NCBI RefSeq assembly: GCF_009176725.1
Contig: NZ_AP020337.1
Span: forward strand, 5,692,001-5,756,000
Direction of reading: 5' to 3'
DNA length: 64,000 bases
From: Pseudomonas sp. KUIN-1
GTDB lineage: Bacteria > Pseudomonadota > Gammaproteobacteria > Pseudomonadales > Pseudomonadaceae
Notes under the pieces: generated by a model
The model's input: the letters and a program-made list of their open reading frames with translations, nothing else
Database searches by the model: none
Told to the model about the DNA's origin: nothing
In this document: piece after piece, positions 16,741 through 25,285 of the stretch
Numbering within the stretch: the stretch's first letter is position 1
Layout: each line of letters starts with the position of its first letter
Position numbers and translations under genes: made by a program

Positions 16741-17379
16741 TCAGCGGTTTGGCTGTGGTGTCAGGCGCAGATAAGGGGTGACTGCCTTGTAGCCCTTGGG
16801 AAAGCGCTGCTTGATCTCGGCTTCGTCCTTGATCGACGGCACGATCACTACGTCATCACCGTCCACCCAGTTGGCGGGCGTGGCAACCTTGTAGTTGTCG
16901 GTCAATTGCAGGGAGTCGATAACGCGCAGAATCTCGTGGAAGTTACGCCCGGTGCTGGCCGGATAGGTAATGGTCAGACGCACCTTCTTGTTCGGATCGA
17001 TCACGAACAGCGAGCGCACAGTCAGTGTGTCGTTGGCATTAGGGTGAATCAGGTCGTACAGGTCGGAAACCTTGCGGTCGGCATCGGCCAGAATCGGGAA
17101 GTTGACCAGGGTGTTTTGCGTGGTGTTGATGTCATCGATCCACTTGATGTGCGAATCGACCGGGTCCACCGACAGCGCAATGGCTTTCACGCCACGCTTG
17201 GCGAACTCGTCTTTCAATTTGGCAGTGAAGCCCAGCTCTGTGGTGCACACCGGCGTGAAGTCAGCCGGATGAGAAAACAACACACCCCAGCTGTCGCCGA
17301 GCCATTCATGAAAACGTATACGCCCCTCACTGGATTCCTGTTCGAAATCAGGGGCGATGTCGCCAAGTCGCAGTGTCAT
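16741..17379 (-). CDS. lsfA: 1-Cys peroxiredoxin (Prx6 type)
   Basis: 212 residues. The peroxidatic cysteine is Cys45 in HPADFTPVCTTE, and the Prx6-like C-terminal extension with PANW is present. It reduces peroxides in the cytoplasm. In P. putida lsfA lies beside the ssu operon and is induced by sulfate starvation; the same neighbourhood here supports the name. An AAGGAG ribosome-binding site precedes the ATG. Confidence 0.92.
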   Translation of the reverse strand: MTLRLGDIAPDFEQESSEGRIRFHEWLGDSWGVLFSHPADFTPVCTTELGFTAKLKDEFAKRGVKAIALSVDPVDSHIKWIDDINTTQNTLVNFPILADADRKVSDLYDLIHPNANDTLTVRSLFVIDPNKKVRLTITYPASTGRNFHEILRVIDSLQLTDNYKVATPANWVDGDDVVIVPSIKDEAEIKQRFPKGYKAVTPYLRLTPQPNR

Positions 17380-17508
17380 GGTGTTGCTCCTTGTCTGTAT
17401 CGGGTAGGCCTTGGTATAGCACTACTGTGCGCCCTGTCGAGAGAAGTTAAAAAGAATAAATAATGCGCCCAATAGACCTGTCAGGAATATCAAAAAACAG
17501 GCAAAAGA

Positions 17509-17532
17509 AACCCCGCACGGGGCGGGGTTCCT
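17509..17532 (-). terminator. Terminator of the OprD-family porin gene
   Basis: Stem AACCCCGC (17509-17516) / GCGGGGTT (17522-17529), followed on the minus strand by a T-rich stretch, about 20 nt past the porin stop. Confidence 0.8.
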
Positions 17533-17548
17533 TTGAGCCTCAATACAC

Positions 17549-18910
17549 TTACATGAAGTTGTAGGTGTAGTTGAAGATCAGACGGGTTTGATCAGCATCA
17601 ACAGCGCCGTTGAGGCCATCATCAGCACGGTAGTTACCGCGACGCAATGAAGTACCCAAGCCTTTCAAAGGACCGCTCTGCACCACGTAGTCAACGCGCA
17701 TGTCGCGTTCCCACTCAGAATACTCGTTACCGAACGCAGTGGTACCACGTGCGCCTTTGATGTCATCACCGTAGAGGTAAGCAAGGGATGCTTTAAGCCC
17801 TGGGACACCAACCTTGGCAAAGTCATACGAGTACTGACCGAACGTGGTGTTTTCACCAGCACGGTTGAAGCCGTTGATCATCGAGTCAGTAAACAGGTAG
17901 AAGCTCGAACCGCCGTTGCCTTCAGCACTAGAAGTGCTGGTGCCGTTCTTGGTAACGCTGCCCTGGCCCAGATAAACCATACCGCCGTCATCGCTAACCT
18001 GCTGACGACCGATCATCAACGCATGGCCACCCAACGAGTAGGTGAACATCGCCGACCAGGTGGTGTTATCGACTTCGCCGGGTTTCTTGGCATAGCCGCT
18101 GTTGTTGTTAAAACGATAGCCGGCCGCTGCATCGCTGTTTTTGCCGTCAGAGCTGCTATTGAAGTAACGCAGGTCAGTTTTGAACGACTGGTTGTCGCTG
18201 ATCGGGTAGACATGAACCAGGCCCAGGAAGTGTTGCTTGTAGAAGTCTTCCAGGTTGGCGTAGTAGTACTGCAAGGTCAGATCTTTGGTTACTTTCCAAT
18301 CTGCACCAGCGAAACGGAACTGATCGCTGCCTTCAGTAGCACCAGCAACGGACAGGTCAGTCCAGTTGCTCGATGCACGGCCGATGGACTTGTTCAACTG
18401 ACCAGCAGTGAAGGTAACGTTGTCCAGTTCCTTGGACGTCAGGATGCCGCCCTGGAAAGCCTGAGGCAAAAGACGACCGTCGTTGCTGACCAGAATTGGC
18501 AGGTTAGGTGCCAGTGCGTTACCGACTTTCAGCTCGGTTTTCGAGAAGCGTACTTTGCCGTTGGCGCCCAGACGGCTCCACTCGTCAACTGAAGAACCGT
18601 CGCTGTCAGAAGGCGAAATGGCGCCGTTCAATGCATGATGGCCACGGCCACCATCAAGGTGAACGCCCACCAGACCTTGCAGGTCCAGACCAAAACCAAC
18701 AGTGCCCTGAGTAAAGCCAGACAGGTAGTCAAACTTCAAACCAGTGGCAGTCTCACGATTGTTGGCCGAGCCAGGCTCACGCTGGTCGTTGTCAAAATAC
18801 AGGGTACGAGAACTGACGGACGCTTTACTGTCTTCCAGGAAACCAGCTGCGCTGGCCTGCTGAGCCAATACACCAACGGTGACGGCCAAAGCCAGGGTGG
18901 ACTTCTTCAT
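17549..18910 (-). CDS. OprD-family outer membrane porin (OprE-like)
   Basis: 453 residues. Signal peptide MKKSTLALAVTVGVLAQQASA, then GFLEDSKASVSSRTLYFDND, the OprD-family start. Further landmarks are LSGFTQGTVGFGLDLQGLVGV, DGRLLPQAFQGG, TLQYYYANLEDFYKQHFLGL and a terminal aromatic strand ending in Phe-Met. It forms a substrate-selective beta-barrel for small carboxylates or amino acids; the OprE-type subgroup is suggested by the N-terminal third. Monocistronic, with its own terminator. Confidence 0.88.
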   Translation of the reverse strand: MKKSTLALAVTVGVLAQQASAAGFLEDSKASVSSRTLYFDNDQREPGSANNRETATGLKFDYLSGFTQGTVGFGLDLQGLVGVHLDGGRGHHALNGAISPSDSDGSSVDEWSRLGANGKVRFSKTELKVGNALAPNLPILVSNDGRLLPQAFQGGILTSKELDNVTFTAGQLNKSIGRASSNWTDLSVAGATEGSDQFRFAGADWKVTKDLTLQYYYANLEDFYKQHFLGLVHVYPISDNQSFKTDLRYFNSSSDGKNSDAAAGYRFNNNSGYAKKPGEVDNTTWSAMFTYSLGGHALMIGRQQVSDDGGMVYLGQGSVTKNGTSTSSAEGNGGSSFYLFTDSMINGFNRAGENTTFGQYSYDFAKVGVPGLKASLAYLYGDDIKGARGTTAFGNEYSEWERDMRVDYVVQSGPLKGLGTSLRRGNYRADDGLNGAVDADQTRLIFNYTYNFM

Positions 18911-19932
18911 TACTACGCTCCTCGTGAATCTAATTTTTTATATCCATGGTGCCGGGCTTGGCCCTGACCCACGGATTAGCGATAGGCGACAGTCCCGATC
19001 CGAGATCAATGGATTCTGTTCGCCCTGACTTTTGACTAGACCGCTTTGGTCGATGGCAACACGTCGGTGCAATGCTTTTATGCGCTGAAGAAACCGTTGC
19101 TGGAATCTTGAGAACATCCAGTCATTTGTCACAACTCGTGTCAGCAAAGACGTCACGGAGTGTATCGACCTGACTACCCATTTCCCAAAACTTATTTTGG
19201 TACCGTTCGTCAGATCTATCGTTTTCGTGCCCCCGACCGGAAAAATGCACCTTCACCGGCCTCGATCCCCGCCAGCAGAGTGCTGATGCAAAACTGGCGA
19301 AAGCCTTGTATTACGGGAACTTCGGGGAGATTAGTCAGTTAATGTGACAGTTGTCATCACTTTGACGGCGCACCGTGTTCAAGCACAAAAAATTTTTTTC
19401 ACTTTGCTTTTTTGGGCCATTTTCAAGCATTTTTCGGCCTTCAGAGCCGTCCCTCACTGTAGTCCATGTGAACAAAAAGGCAATTCTGGTGTCGGGCGCC
19501 ATGGCAGCCAGCCGATTGGCCAATGCGCAAACGGCTCATTTGTGCACGTGAGGGGCGAAGATCCATCATCGAGTTCGGATGGACGAGTGCATCAGTATGG
19601 GTTTCTGCACGCTAGTGGTGCGCAAATTGAGTGCGCTTCTGGAAAACCGGAAGGCTGGAACGTGTACTGCGTTATCAAGGAGGAACGACGCGGCACTACG
19701 ACTCCGCTCTATAGCCAAATCACTTCCGGCACACGAGCAACATGTATAAATATTTATAATTCAAAGAGTTATGTGTTGCAGGAATAAAGCATGGCCTCAC
19801 GCAGGGAGGATCCGCTTCTCACGCGAACACGTTTTTTCTGAAACGATTTGAAAACTGGCACGCCCCCTGCAATAGGTATTACATCGCCAGTTTTGGGGAC
19901 CTTGGTACAGGCAGGCCGGGGATTCCCCTCTT
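18911..19932. other. About 1 kb gene-poor spacer
   Basis: The first 200 nt are the likely porin promoter region (minus strand). A plus-strand open frame at 19344-19787 (147 codons) has no ribosome-binding site, no hydrophobic start consistent with export and no recognisable domain; I do not call it. A strong sigma-54 promoter match lies at 19856-19870. In P. aeruginosa the ntrBC genes sit at this point next to the following conserved block; they are absent here. Confidence 0.5.
19856..19870 (+). promoter_or_regulatory. Sigma-54 (RpoN) promoter without an obvious gene
   Basis: TGGCACG-CCCC-CTGC has the invariant GG (19857-19858) and GC (19869-19870) separated by 10 nt. It differs from the TGGCACG-N4-TTGC consensus at one position. 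Transcription would run rightward from about 19882, into the 3' end of the minus-strand gene at 19933-20346. No plus-strand gene follows, so a small or antisense RNA is the simplest product if it is active. Confidence 0.55.
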
Positions 19933-20346
19933 TTATTCCTCCCGGAGACTGACCTCCAGTCTCCAGCGCCCGTCCACCTTCTCAGTGCGCCAGTCGCCAT
20001 GAAGTGGACGGGCTGCCAGGAGCGTCAGCACCAACCCCTTCTCTCCACGTTCTACCTTCCAGCGCGCAATCCTGTTGTCGAACCTCAGTTGGCCCGTCCA
20101 CGGCTGTCCTGAGGCATCGACGTTGAGTACCACTGCACCATCGACTGTCGCGCCGCGATACTTCGGTTCTTCGTTGAACCAGAGCGCCAGACCGGCAGGC
20201 AATTCTTCGATCTGCTCCAGTTCGACCGGGTCAGGCTGCTGCAGGCGGCCGATAATCGTGCCCACGGTAAACCCGACAATCGCCATGGAGCCAAGAACAC
20301 GCGGCCATAGCTTCGGTCTCGGGTCCTCTTCAAGGGTAGAATGCAT
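19933..20346 (-). CDS. Conserved hypothetical protein (PA5126 position)
   Basis: 137 residues from ATG 20346, which has an AAAGGACGGG ribosome-binding site; an ATG nine codons upstream would overlap trmL and lacks one. A single N-terminal membrane anchor is seen (VLGSMAIVGFTVGTIIGRL). A periplasm-side beta-rich domain follows (ELPAGLALWFNEEPKYRGATVDGAVVLNVD-like). It is divergent from trmL by 25 nt, the position of a small conserved gene next to trmL in other pseudomonads. Function unknown. Confidence 0.72.
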   Translation of the reverse strand: MHSTLEEDPRPKLWPRVLGSMAIVGFTVGTIIGRLQQPDPVELEQIEELPAGLALWFNEEPKYRGATVDGAVVLNVDASGQPWTGQLRFDNRIARWKVERGEKGLVLTLLAARPLHGDWRTEKVDGRWRLEVSLREE

Positions 20347-20371
20347 CCCGTCCTTTCGTTCGGAGCCGTGC

Positions 20372-20827
20372 ATGTTTCACGTCATCCTTTTTCAACCAGA
20401 AATTCCGCCGAATACCGGCAATGTCATCAGGCTATGCGCCAACAGTGGCTGCACCCTGCATTTGATCGAACCCTTGGGTTTCGAGCTGGACGACAAGCGC
20501 CTGCGTCGTGCCGGGCTCGACTATCACGAGTATGCCACGCTGCAGACACATGCTGACCTGGCAAGCTGTCTGGAGAAGATCGGCAACCCGAGGGTGTTCG
20601 CCTTCACCACCAAAGGCTCTCGGCCTTTTCATGATGCGAGCTTCGAGCCAGACGATGCCTTTCTGTTCGGTCCGGAGAGCCGTGGCCTGCCCGCCGATAT
20701 TCTTGACTCGCTGAGCAGCGAGCATCGCTTGCGACTGCCCATGCGCGAAGGCTGCCGCAGCCTTAATCTGTCCAACACGGTGGCCGTGGCTGTCTATGAA
20801 GCATGGCGTCAGCACGGGTTTGCCTAG
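20372..20827 (+). CDS. trmL: tRNA (cytidine(34)-2'-O)-methyltransferase
   Basis: 151 residues from ATG 20372 (GGAG about 10 nt upstream). SPOUT-class methyltransferase that 2'-O-methylates position 34 of leucine tRNAs. Motifs seen: FQPEIPPNTGNVIRLCANSGC at the start, LFGPESRGLP and MREGCRSLNLSNTVAVAVYEAWRQ in the knotted SAM-binding C-terminus. Length matches TrmL. Shares a bidirectional terminator with secB. Confidence 0.93.
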   Translation: MFHVILFQPEIPPNTGNVIRLCANSGCTLHLIEPLGFELDDKRLRRAGLDYHEYATLQTHADLASCLEKIGNPRVFAFTTKGSRPFHDASFEPDDAFLFGPESRGLPADILDSLSSEHRLRLPMREGCRSLNLSNTVAVAVYEAWRQHGFA

Positions 20828-20844
20828 ACCGAGCGACCATGCAC

Positions 20845-20872
20845 AAAAAAGCGCCCCGAAAGGCGCTTTTTG
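20845..20872. terminator. Bidirectional terminator between trmL and secB
   Basis: AAAAGCGCC / GGCGCTTTT stem flanked by A- and T-runs, serving convergent trmL (plus) and secB (minus). Confidence 0.88.
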
Positions 20873-20888
20873 TTTGCAGCGGTAACGC

Positions 20889-21377
20889 TTACTGAACAGT
20901 CGGCGTTTCGCCAGCTTCCTGCATGCGCTGCAGTTCTTGCGCGTACAGGGCGTCGAAGTTCACCGGAGCCAGCATCAGCGCAGGGAACGAGCCACGTACG
21001 ACCAGGTTGTCGATGGCTTCGCGAGCGTAAGGGAACAGGATGTTCGGGCAGAATGCGCCGAGGGTGTGGCTCATTGCGCCGTCGTCCAGGCCCTTGATCA
21101 GGAAGATACCGGCCTGTTGCACTTCAACGATGAAGGCAACTTCGTCGCCATTGTTGACGGTCACGGACAGGGTCAGCACGACTTCGTAGAAATCGCCTTC
21201 CAGCTGCTTCTGACGGGTGTTGAGGTCCAGGCTGACGGTCGGCGTCCACTCCTGGCGGAAGATCGCCGGGCTTTTTGGCGCTTCGAACGACAGGTCGCGA
21301 ACGTAGATACGCTGCAGGGAGAATTGTGGGCCGTTTTCTTCGTTGGCAACGGCGTCGTTGTTCGGTTGATCGGTCAT
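20889..21377 (-). CDS. secB: Protein-export chaperone SecB
   Basis: 162 residues. Typical SecB sequence: FSLQRIYVRDLSFEAPKSPAIF, LDLNTRQ, YEVVLTLSVTV and LCPNILFPYAREAI-like (FCPNILFPYAREAIDNLV). It holds precursor proteins unfolded for SecA in the cytoplasm as a tetramer. Probably co-transcribed with grxC (40-nt gap) and the upstream rhodanese gene, an arrangement conserved in pseudomonads. Confidence 0.95.
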   Translation of the reverse strand: MTDQPNNDAVANEENGPQFSLQRIYVRDLSFEAPKSPAIFRQEWTPTVSLDLNTRQKQLEGDFYEVVLTLSVTVNNGDEVAFIVEVQQAGIFLIKGLDDGAMSHTLGAFCPNILFPYAREAIDNLVVRGSFPALMLAPVNFDALYAQELQRMQEAGETPTVQ

Positions 21378-21417
21378 CTCGGATCCTTGTCAGATTAGGC
21401 TGAAAGATTAAGGGGTA

Positions 21418-21669
21418 TCAGGCCAGCAGCGCATCGAGCTTGCCGGCACGCTCCAGAGCGAACAGGTCATCGCAGCCGCCCACGTGGGTCGAACCGATCC
21501 AGATTTGCGGTACGGAAGTACGACCGGCCTTCTGGGTCATTTCGGCACGCAGCTGCGGCTTGCCGTCGACCCGGATTTCCTCGAAGGCCACGCTCTTGCT
21601 CTGCAGAAGCTGTTTGGCACGTATGCAATACGGGCAGTAGTCGCTGGAATAGACGATGACTTGAGCCAT
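21418..21669 (-). CDS. grxC: Glutaredoxin 3
   Basis: 83 residues from ATG 21669; an in-frame GTG two codons earlier is less likely. The active site CPYC follows VIVYSSDYCPYC, and the TSVPQIWIGSTHVGGCDDL glutathione-binding segment is intact. Cytoplasmic thiol-disulfide reductase. Lies 2 nt after the rhodanese gene stop and upstream of secB. Confidence 0.94.
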   Translation of the reverse strand: MAQVIVYSSDYCPYCIRAKQLLQSKSVAFEEIRVDGKPQLRAEMTQKAGRTSVPQIWIGSTHVGGCDDLFALERAGKLDALLA

Positions 21670-21671
21670 GT

Positions 21672-22085
21672 TCACTTCACCAGAGGAAGGTTATCGCCGC
21701 GCCAGCTGGAAATGCCGCCGGACAGCTTGGCCGCCTTGAAGCCGGACTTGAGCAGCTCGCGGGCGGTGGTGCCAGCATGCTGCCCCATTGCATCGACTAT
21801 GATCAACGTCTTGTCCTTGTATTTCTCCAGTTCGGCGGTACGGGTCAGTACCTTGTCCTGCGGAAAATTCAGGGAGCCGACGATGTGCCCTGCGGTGTAA
21901 TCCTTTTTCGAGCGCACGTCGATGACCACGCCCTGATCGCTGTTGACCAGCGCGGTCAGCTCGCGAGTGCTCAGGCTGGCGCCGCCCTTGCTCATTTCGT
22001 AAGCAATCAGCAGTCCCAGCAAAATGACGAAGGCACCGGTGATCAAATAGTGGTTAGTGGCGAATTCAAGCAGGTGAGCAACCAT
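21672..22085 (-). CDS. Membrane-anchored rhodanese-like protein (YibN family) lacking the catalytic Cys
   Basis: 137 residues. N-terminal transmembrane helix (YLITGAFVILLGLLIAYEM), then a rhodanese domain (GVVIDVRSKKDYTAGHIVGSLNFPQ). The active-site loop reads IVDAMGQHAG, where sulfurtransferases usually have Cys at the start of the loop; no cysteine is present. It is likely a non-catalytic binding version. First gene of the rhodanese-grxC-secB unit, divergent from gpmI. Confidence 0.88.
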   Translation of the reverse strand: MVAHLLEFATNHYLITGAFVILLGLLIAYEMSKGGASLSTRELTALVNSDQGVVIDVRSKKDYTAGHIVGSLNFPQDKVLTRTAELEKYKDKTLIIVDAMGQHAGTTARELLKSGFKAAKLSGGISSWRGDNLPLVK

Positions 22086-22241
22086 CAGTAGGTTCCAGGG
22101 CGTTAAAATGTCGGCCAGTATACACAGCAGCCAAGGTCGGCCAAAGTCCGTACGGCAGTGACGCCGTTTGAACTTGTCCTTAAAATGCCGTTCCCTTGTA
22201 CTTTGTTCATCTCTTTATCCAATCAGCATCGAGTGGGTTCT

Positions 22242-23774
22242 ATGACTGCCACGCCAAAACCTCTGGTTCTTATCATCCTGGATGGCTTCGGACACAGCGA
22301 AAGCCACAAGGGGAATGCCATTCTGGCCGCGAAGATGCCGGTCATGGATCGTCTCTACCAAACCATGCCCAATGGCCTGATTTCCGGGTCGGGCATGGAC
22401 GTCGGTCTGCCGGACGGGCAGATGGGCAATTCCGAGGTCGGGCACATGAACCTGGGTGCCGGCCGCGTGGTGTATCAGGACTTCACCCGGGTGACCAAAG
22501 CGATTCGCGATGGCGAGTTCTTCGAGAACCCGACCATCTGCGCCGCTGTGGATAAAGCCGTCAGCGCTGGCAAGGCCGTGCACATCATGGGCCTGCTGTC
22601 CGATGGCGGCGTGCACAGCCACCAGGACCATCTGGTTGCGATGGCAGAACTGGCGGTCAAACGCGGTGCAGAAAAAATCTACCTGCACGCCTTCCTCGAC
22701 GGTCGCGACACGCCACCGCGCAGCGCGAAGAAATCCCTCGAGCTGATGGACGCAACCTTTGCCCGTCTGGGCAAGGGTCGCACTGCCACGATCGTCGGTC
22801 GCTACTTCGCCATGGACCGTGACAACCGCTGGGACCGGGTTTCCTCTGCCTATAACCTGATCGTCGACAGCACCGCCGATTTCCACGCCGACAGCGCCGT
22901 TGCCGGGCTCGAAGCCGCCTACGCACGCGACGAGAACGACGAGTTCGTCAAGGCCACCCGCATCGGCGAAGCCGCCCGCGTGGAAGATGGCGACGCGGTG
23001 GTGTTCATGAACTTCCGTGCCGACCGCGCTCGTGAACTGACTCGTGTGTTCGTCGAAGACGATTTCAAGGACTTCGAGCGCGCCCGTCAGCCGAAGGTCA
23101 ACTACGTGATGCTGACCCAGTACGCGGCGAGCATTCCTGCACCGTCCGCTTTTGCTGCGGGCAGCCTGAAAAACGTGCTGGGCGAGTACCTGGCGGACAA
23201 CGGCAAGACCCAGCTGCGCATCGCTGAAACCGAAAAATACGCCCACGTCACCTTCTTCTTCTCCGGCGGCCGAGAAGAACCGTTCCCGGGTGAAGAGCGC
23301 ATTCTGATCCCGTCGCCGAAAGTCGCCACTTACGACCTGCAGCCGGAGATGAGCGCACCGGAAGTGACCGACAAGATTGTCGATGCCATCGAACATCAGC
23401 GTTATGACGTGATCGTCGTCAACTACGCCAACGGCGACATGGTTGGCCACAGCGGGATCATGGAAGCCGCGATCAAGGCTGTGGAATGCCTGGACGTGTG
23501 TGTCGGGCGCATCGCCGAGGCGCTGGAGAAAGTCGGTGGTGAGGCGCTGATTACCGCGGACCACGGCAACGTCGAGCAGATGACCGACGACTCCACCGGA
23601 CAGGCGCACACTGCGCATACCTCCGAGCCGGTGCCGTTCGTTTATGTCGGCAAACGTCAGCTGAAAGTTCGCCAAGGCGGCGTTCTGGCCGATGTCGCGC
23701 CGACCATGCTGCACCTGCTGGGCATGGAGAAACCGCAAGAGATGACTGGTCACTCGATCCTCGTGGCCGAGTAA
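22242..23774 (+). CDS. gpmI: 2,3-bisphosphoglycerate-independent phosphoglycerate mutase
   Basis: 510 residues from ATG 22242; the longer frame to 22158 is discarded because MTATPKPLVLIILDGFG is the family start. It interconverts 3- and 2-phosphoglycerate in glycolysis using Mn2+. Metal and Ser motifs: LDGFGHSE, GQMGNSEVGHMNLG (phospho-serine), DGRDTPPRSA, GRYFAMDRDNRWDR and ITADHGNVEQM. Full family length. Followed by a strong terminator. Confidence 0.95.
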   Translation: MTATPKPLVLIILDGFGHSESHKGNAILAAKMPVMDRLYQTMPNGLISGSGMDVGLPDGQMGNSEVGHMNLGAGRVVYQDFTRVTKAIRDGEFFENPTICAAVDKAVSAGKAVHIMGLLSDGGVHSHQDHLVAMAELAVKRGAEKIYLHAFLDGRDTPPRSAKKSLELMDATFARLGKGRTATIVGRYFAMDRDNRWDRVSSAYNLIVDSTADFHADSAVAGLEAAYARDENDEFVKATRIGEAARVEDGDAVVFMNFRADRARELTRVFVEDDFKDFERARQPKVNYVMLTQYAASIPAPSAFAAGSLKNVLGEYLADNGKTQLRIAETEKYAHVTFFFSGGREEPFPGEERILIPSPKVATYDLQPEMSAPEVTDKIVDAIEHQRYDVIVVNYANGDMVGHSGIMEAAIKAVECLDVCVGRIAEALEKVGGEALITADHGNVEQMTDDSTGQAHTAHTSEPVPFVYVGKRQLKVRQGGVLADVAPTMLHLLGMEKPQEMTGHSILVAE

Positions 23775-23779
23775 TCCGG

Positions 23780-23818
23780 AAAAACCGGCCTTTAGCCATC
23801 AGGCAAGGCCGGTTTTTT
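23780..23818 (+). terminator. Terminator of gpmI
   Basis: AAACCGGCCTT / AAGGCCGGTTT inverted repeat ending in six T, 5 nt after the gpmI stop. Confidence 0.88.
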
Positions 23819-23926
23819 ATGTTTCAGGCCTCAAAGCAGTGGCTGCGAGGCGTTTTTTTTGCAGCGCATGGCGGGCATACTAGGCCTGACATTTTTTCTC
23901 ACAATTCCTCGGTATCGCCCACCCAC

Positions 23927-25252
23927 ATGCTTCGCGCCTTGATTGCCCTTGCTCTGATCTGCCTGCTCAATCCGGCGTTTGCCGAAGACGAGCGTGTGCA
24001 AACCCAAAAACAGATAGATGCTGCGCGTCAGGATGTGGCGGAGCTGCAAAAAGTCCTGGGCAAGCTTCAGGAAGAACGTGCAGGCGTCCAGAAGGACCTG
24101 CGCACCACTGAAACCGAAATGGGCAAGTTGGAAAAGCAGGTCGAGGTCCTGCAAAAGGAACTAAAAAAGACGGAAACCGAGCTGCAAAAGCTCGACAGTG
24201 AAAAAAAGAAACTCAACAGTGCCCGCGTTGAACAGCAACGCCTGATCGCCATCCAGGCCCGCGCCGCCTACCAGAGCGGCCGTCAGGAATACCTCAAGCT
24301 GCTGCTCAACCAGCAACATCCCGAGAAGTTCGCGCGAACCCTCACCTATTACGATTACCTGAGCCAGGCGCGCCTGGAGCAGCTACGCAATTTCAACGAA
24401 ACCCTGCGCCAGCTGGCCAATGTCGAAAAAGACATCGACCTGCAACAGGCCCAGCTGCTGGTGCAGAAAAGCAACCTGGACAGCCAGAGCGAAGAGCTGG
24501 CCAAGGTTCGTCAGGAACGTCAGCAGGCACTGGCCAAGCTGAATCAGGACTACAAGGCCCGCGATCAGAAAATGCAGGCGCGGCAGCAGGATCAGGCCGA
24601 CCTGGCCAAAGTCCTCAAGACCATCGAAGAAACCCTGGCCCGCCAGGCACGTGAAGCCGAAGAAGCTCGCCAGAAGGCGCTGGTCGCAGCCCGCGAGGCG
24701 GAAGAGAAGCGTCAGCGCGAAGCTGAAGCCGTCGCCCGCAACAACAGCAACAACAGCAGTAGAAAAAGCGATGATGAACCGGCACCGCGTCGCCCGGTCA
24801 AAGCCCCCGGCGCAGTCGTTTCCAGTGCCGGTGTTTCCTACGGCGGACCGTTTGCAGAGGCCAAGGGAAAACTTCCATGGCCTATCGATGGTCGACTGCT
24901 TGCGCGTTTCGGTGAAGCCCGCGGTGATGACGAACGGACCAAATGGGACGGCGTCATGATCAGCGCCGCAGCCGGAAGCCAGGTACGTGCCGTGCATGGC
25001 GGACGAGTGGTGTTCGCCGACTGGTTGCGCGGTGCCGGGCTTCTGGTCATTCTCGACCATGGCAACGGTTATCTGACCCTTTACGGGCACAACCAGAGCC
25101 TGCTCAAGTCGGCAGGCGACATTGTAAAAGCCGGTGAAGCGATTTCCACGGTCGGCAATAGTGGCGGTCAGGACACGGCAGCGTTGTACTTTGCTATTCG
25201 TCAGCAGGGTCGCCCCAGCGATCCGGCCCAATGGTGCCGCACTCAAGGATAA
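23927..25252 (+). CDS. envC: EnvC-like murein hydrolase activator
   Basis: 441 residues from ATG 23927, where the signal peptide MLRALIALALICLLNPAFA begins. A long coiled coil (about 25-280) is rich in Lys/Glu/Gln. It is followed by a low-complexity Asn/Ser linker and a C-terminal LytM (M23) domain. The LytM zinc ligands are degenerate (KWDGVMIS and LYFAIR where active enzymes have HxGxD and HxH), as in EnvC, which activates amidases rather than cutting murein. Followed after 33 nt by ctpA. Confidence 0.9.
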   Translation: MLRALIALALICLLNPAFAEDERVQTQKQIDAARQDVAELQKVLGKLQEERAGVQKDLRTTETEMGKLEKQVEVLQKELKKTETELQKLDSEKKKLNSARVEQQRLIAIQARAAYQSGRQEYLKLLLNQQHPEKFARTLTYYDYLSQARLEQLRNFNETLRQLANVEKDIDLQQAQLLVQKSNLDSQSEELAKVRQERQQALAKLNQDYKARDQKMQARQQDQADLAKVLKTIEETLARQAREAEEARQKALVAAREAEEKRQREAEAVARNNSNNSSRKSDDEPAPRRPVKAPGAVVSSAGVSYGGPFAEAKGKLPWPIDGRLLARFGEARGDDERTKWDGVMISAAAGSQVRAVHGGRVVFADWLRGAGLLVILDHGNGYLTLYGHNQSLLKSAGDIVKAGEAISTVGNSGGQDTAALYFAIRQQGRPSDPAQWCRTQG

Positions 25253-25285
25253 GTCGGCGTCAATATCTGTAGGAGTTCGTTAGAC

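Noticed and set aside
19344..19787. Possible 147-codon gene in the spacer after the porin
   Set aside because: No ribosome-binding site, no recognisable domain and atypical composition; kept as non-coding.
19856..19932. CrcZ/CrcX-type small RNA after the sigma-54 promoter
   Set aside because: Those RNAs carry repeated AANAANAA-type motifs; none are present downstream of this promoter.
22215..23753. Minus-strand frame of 512 codons opposite gpmI
   Set aside because: gpmI has all catalytic motifs on the plus strand; the antisense frame is a GC-codon artefact.
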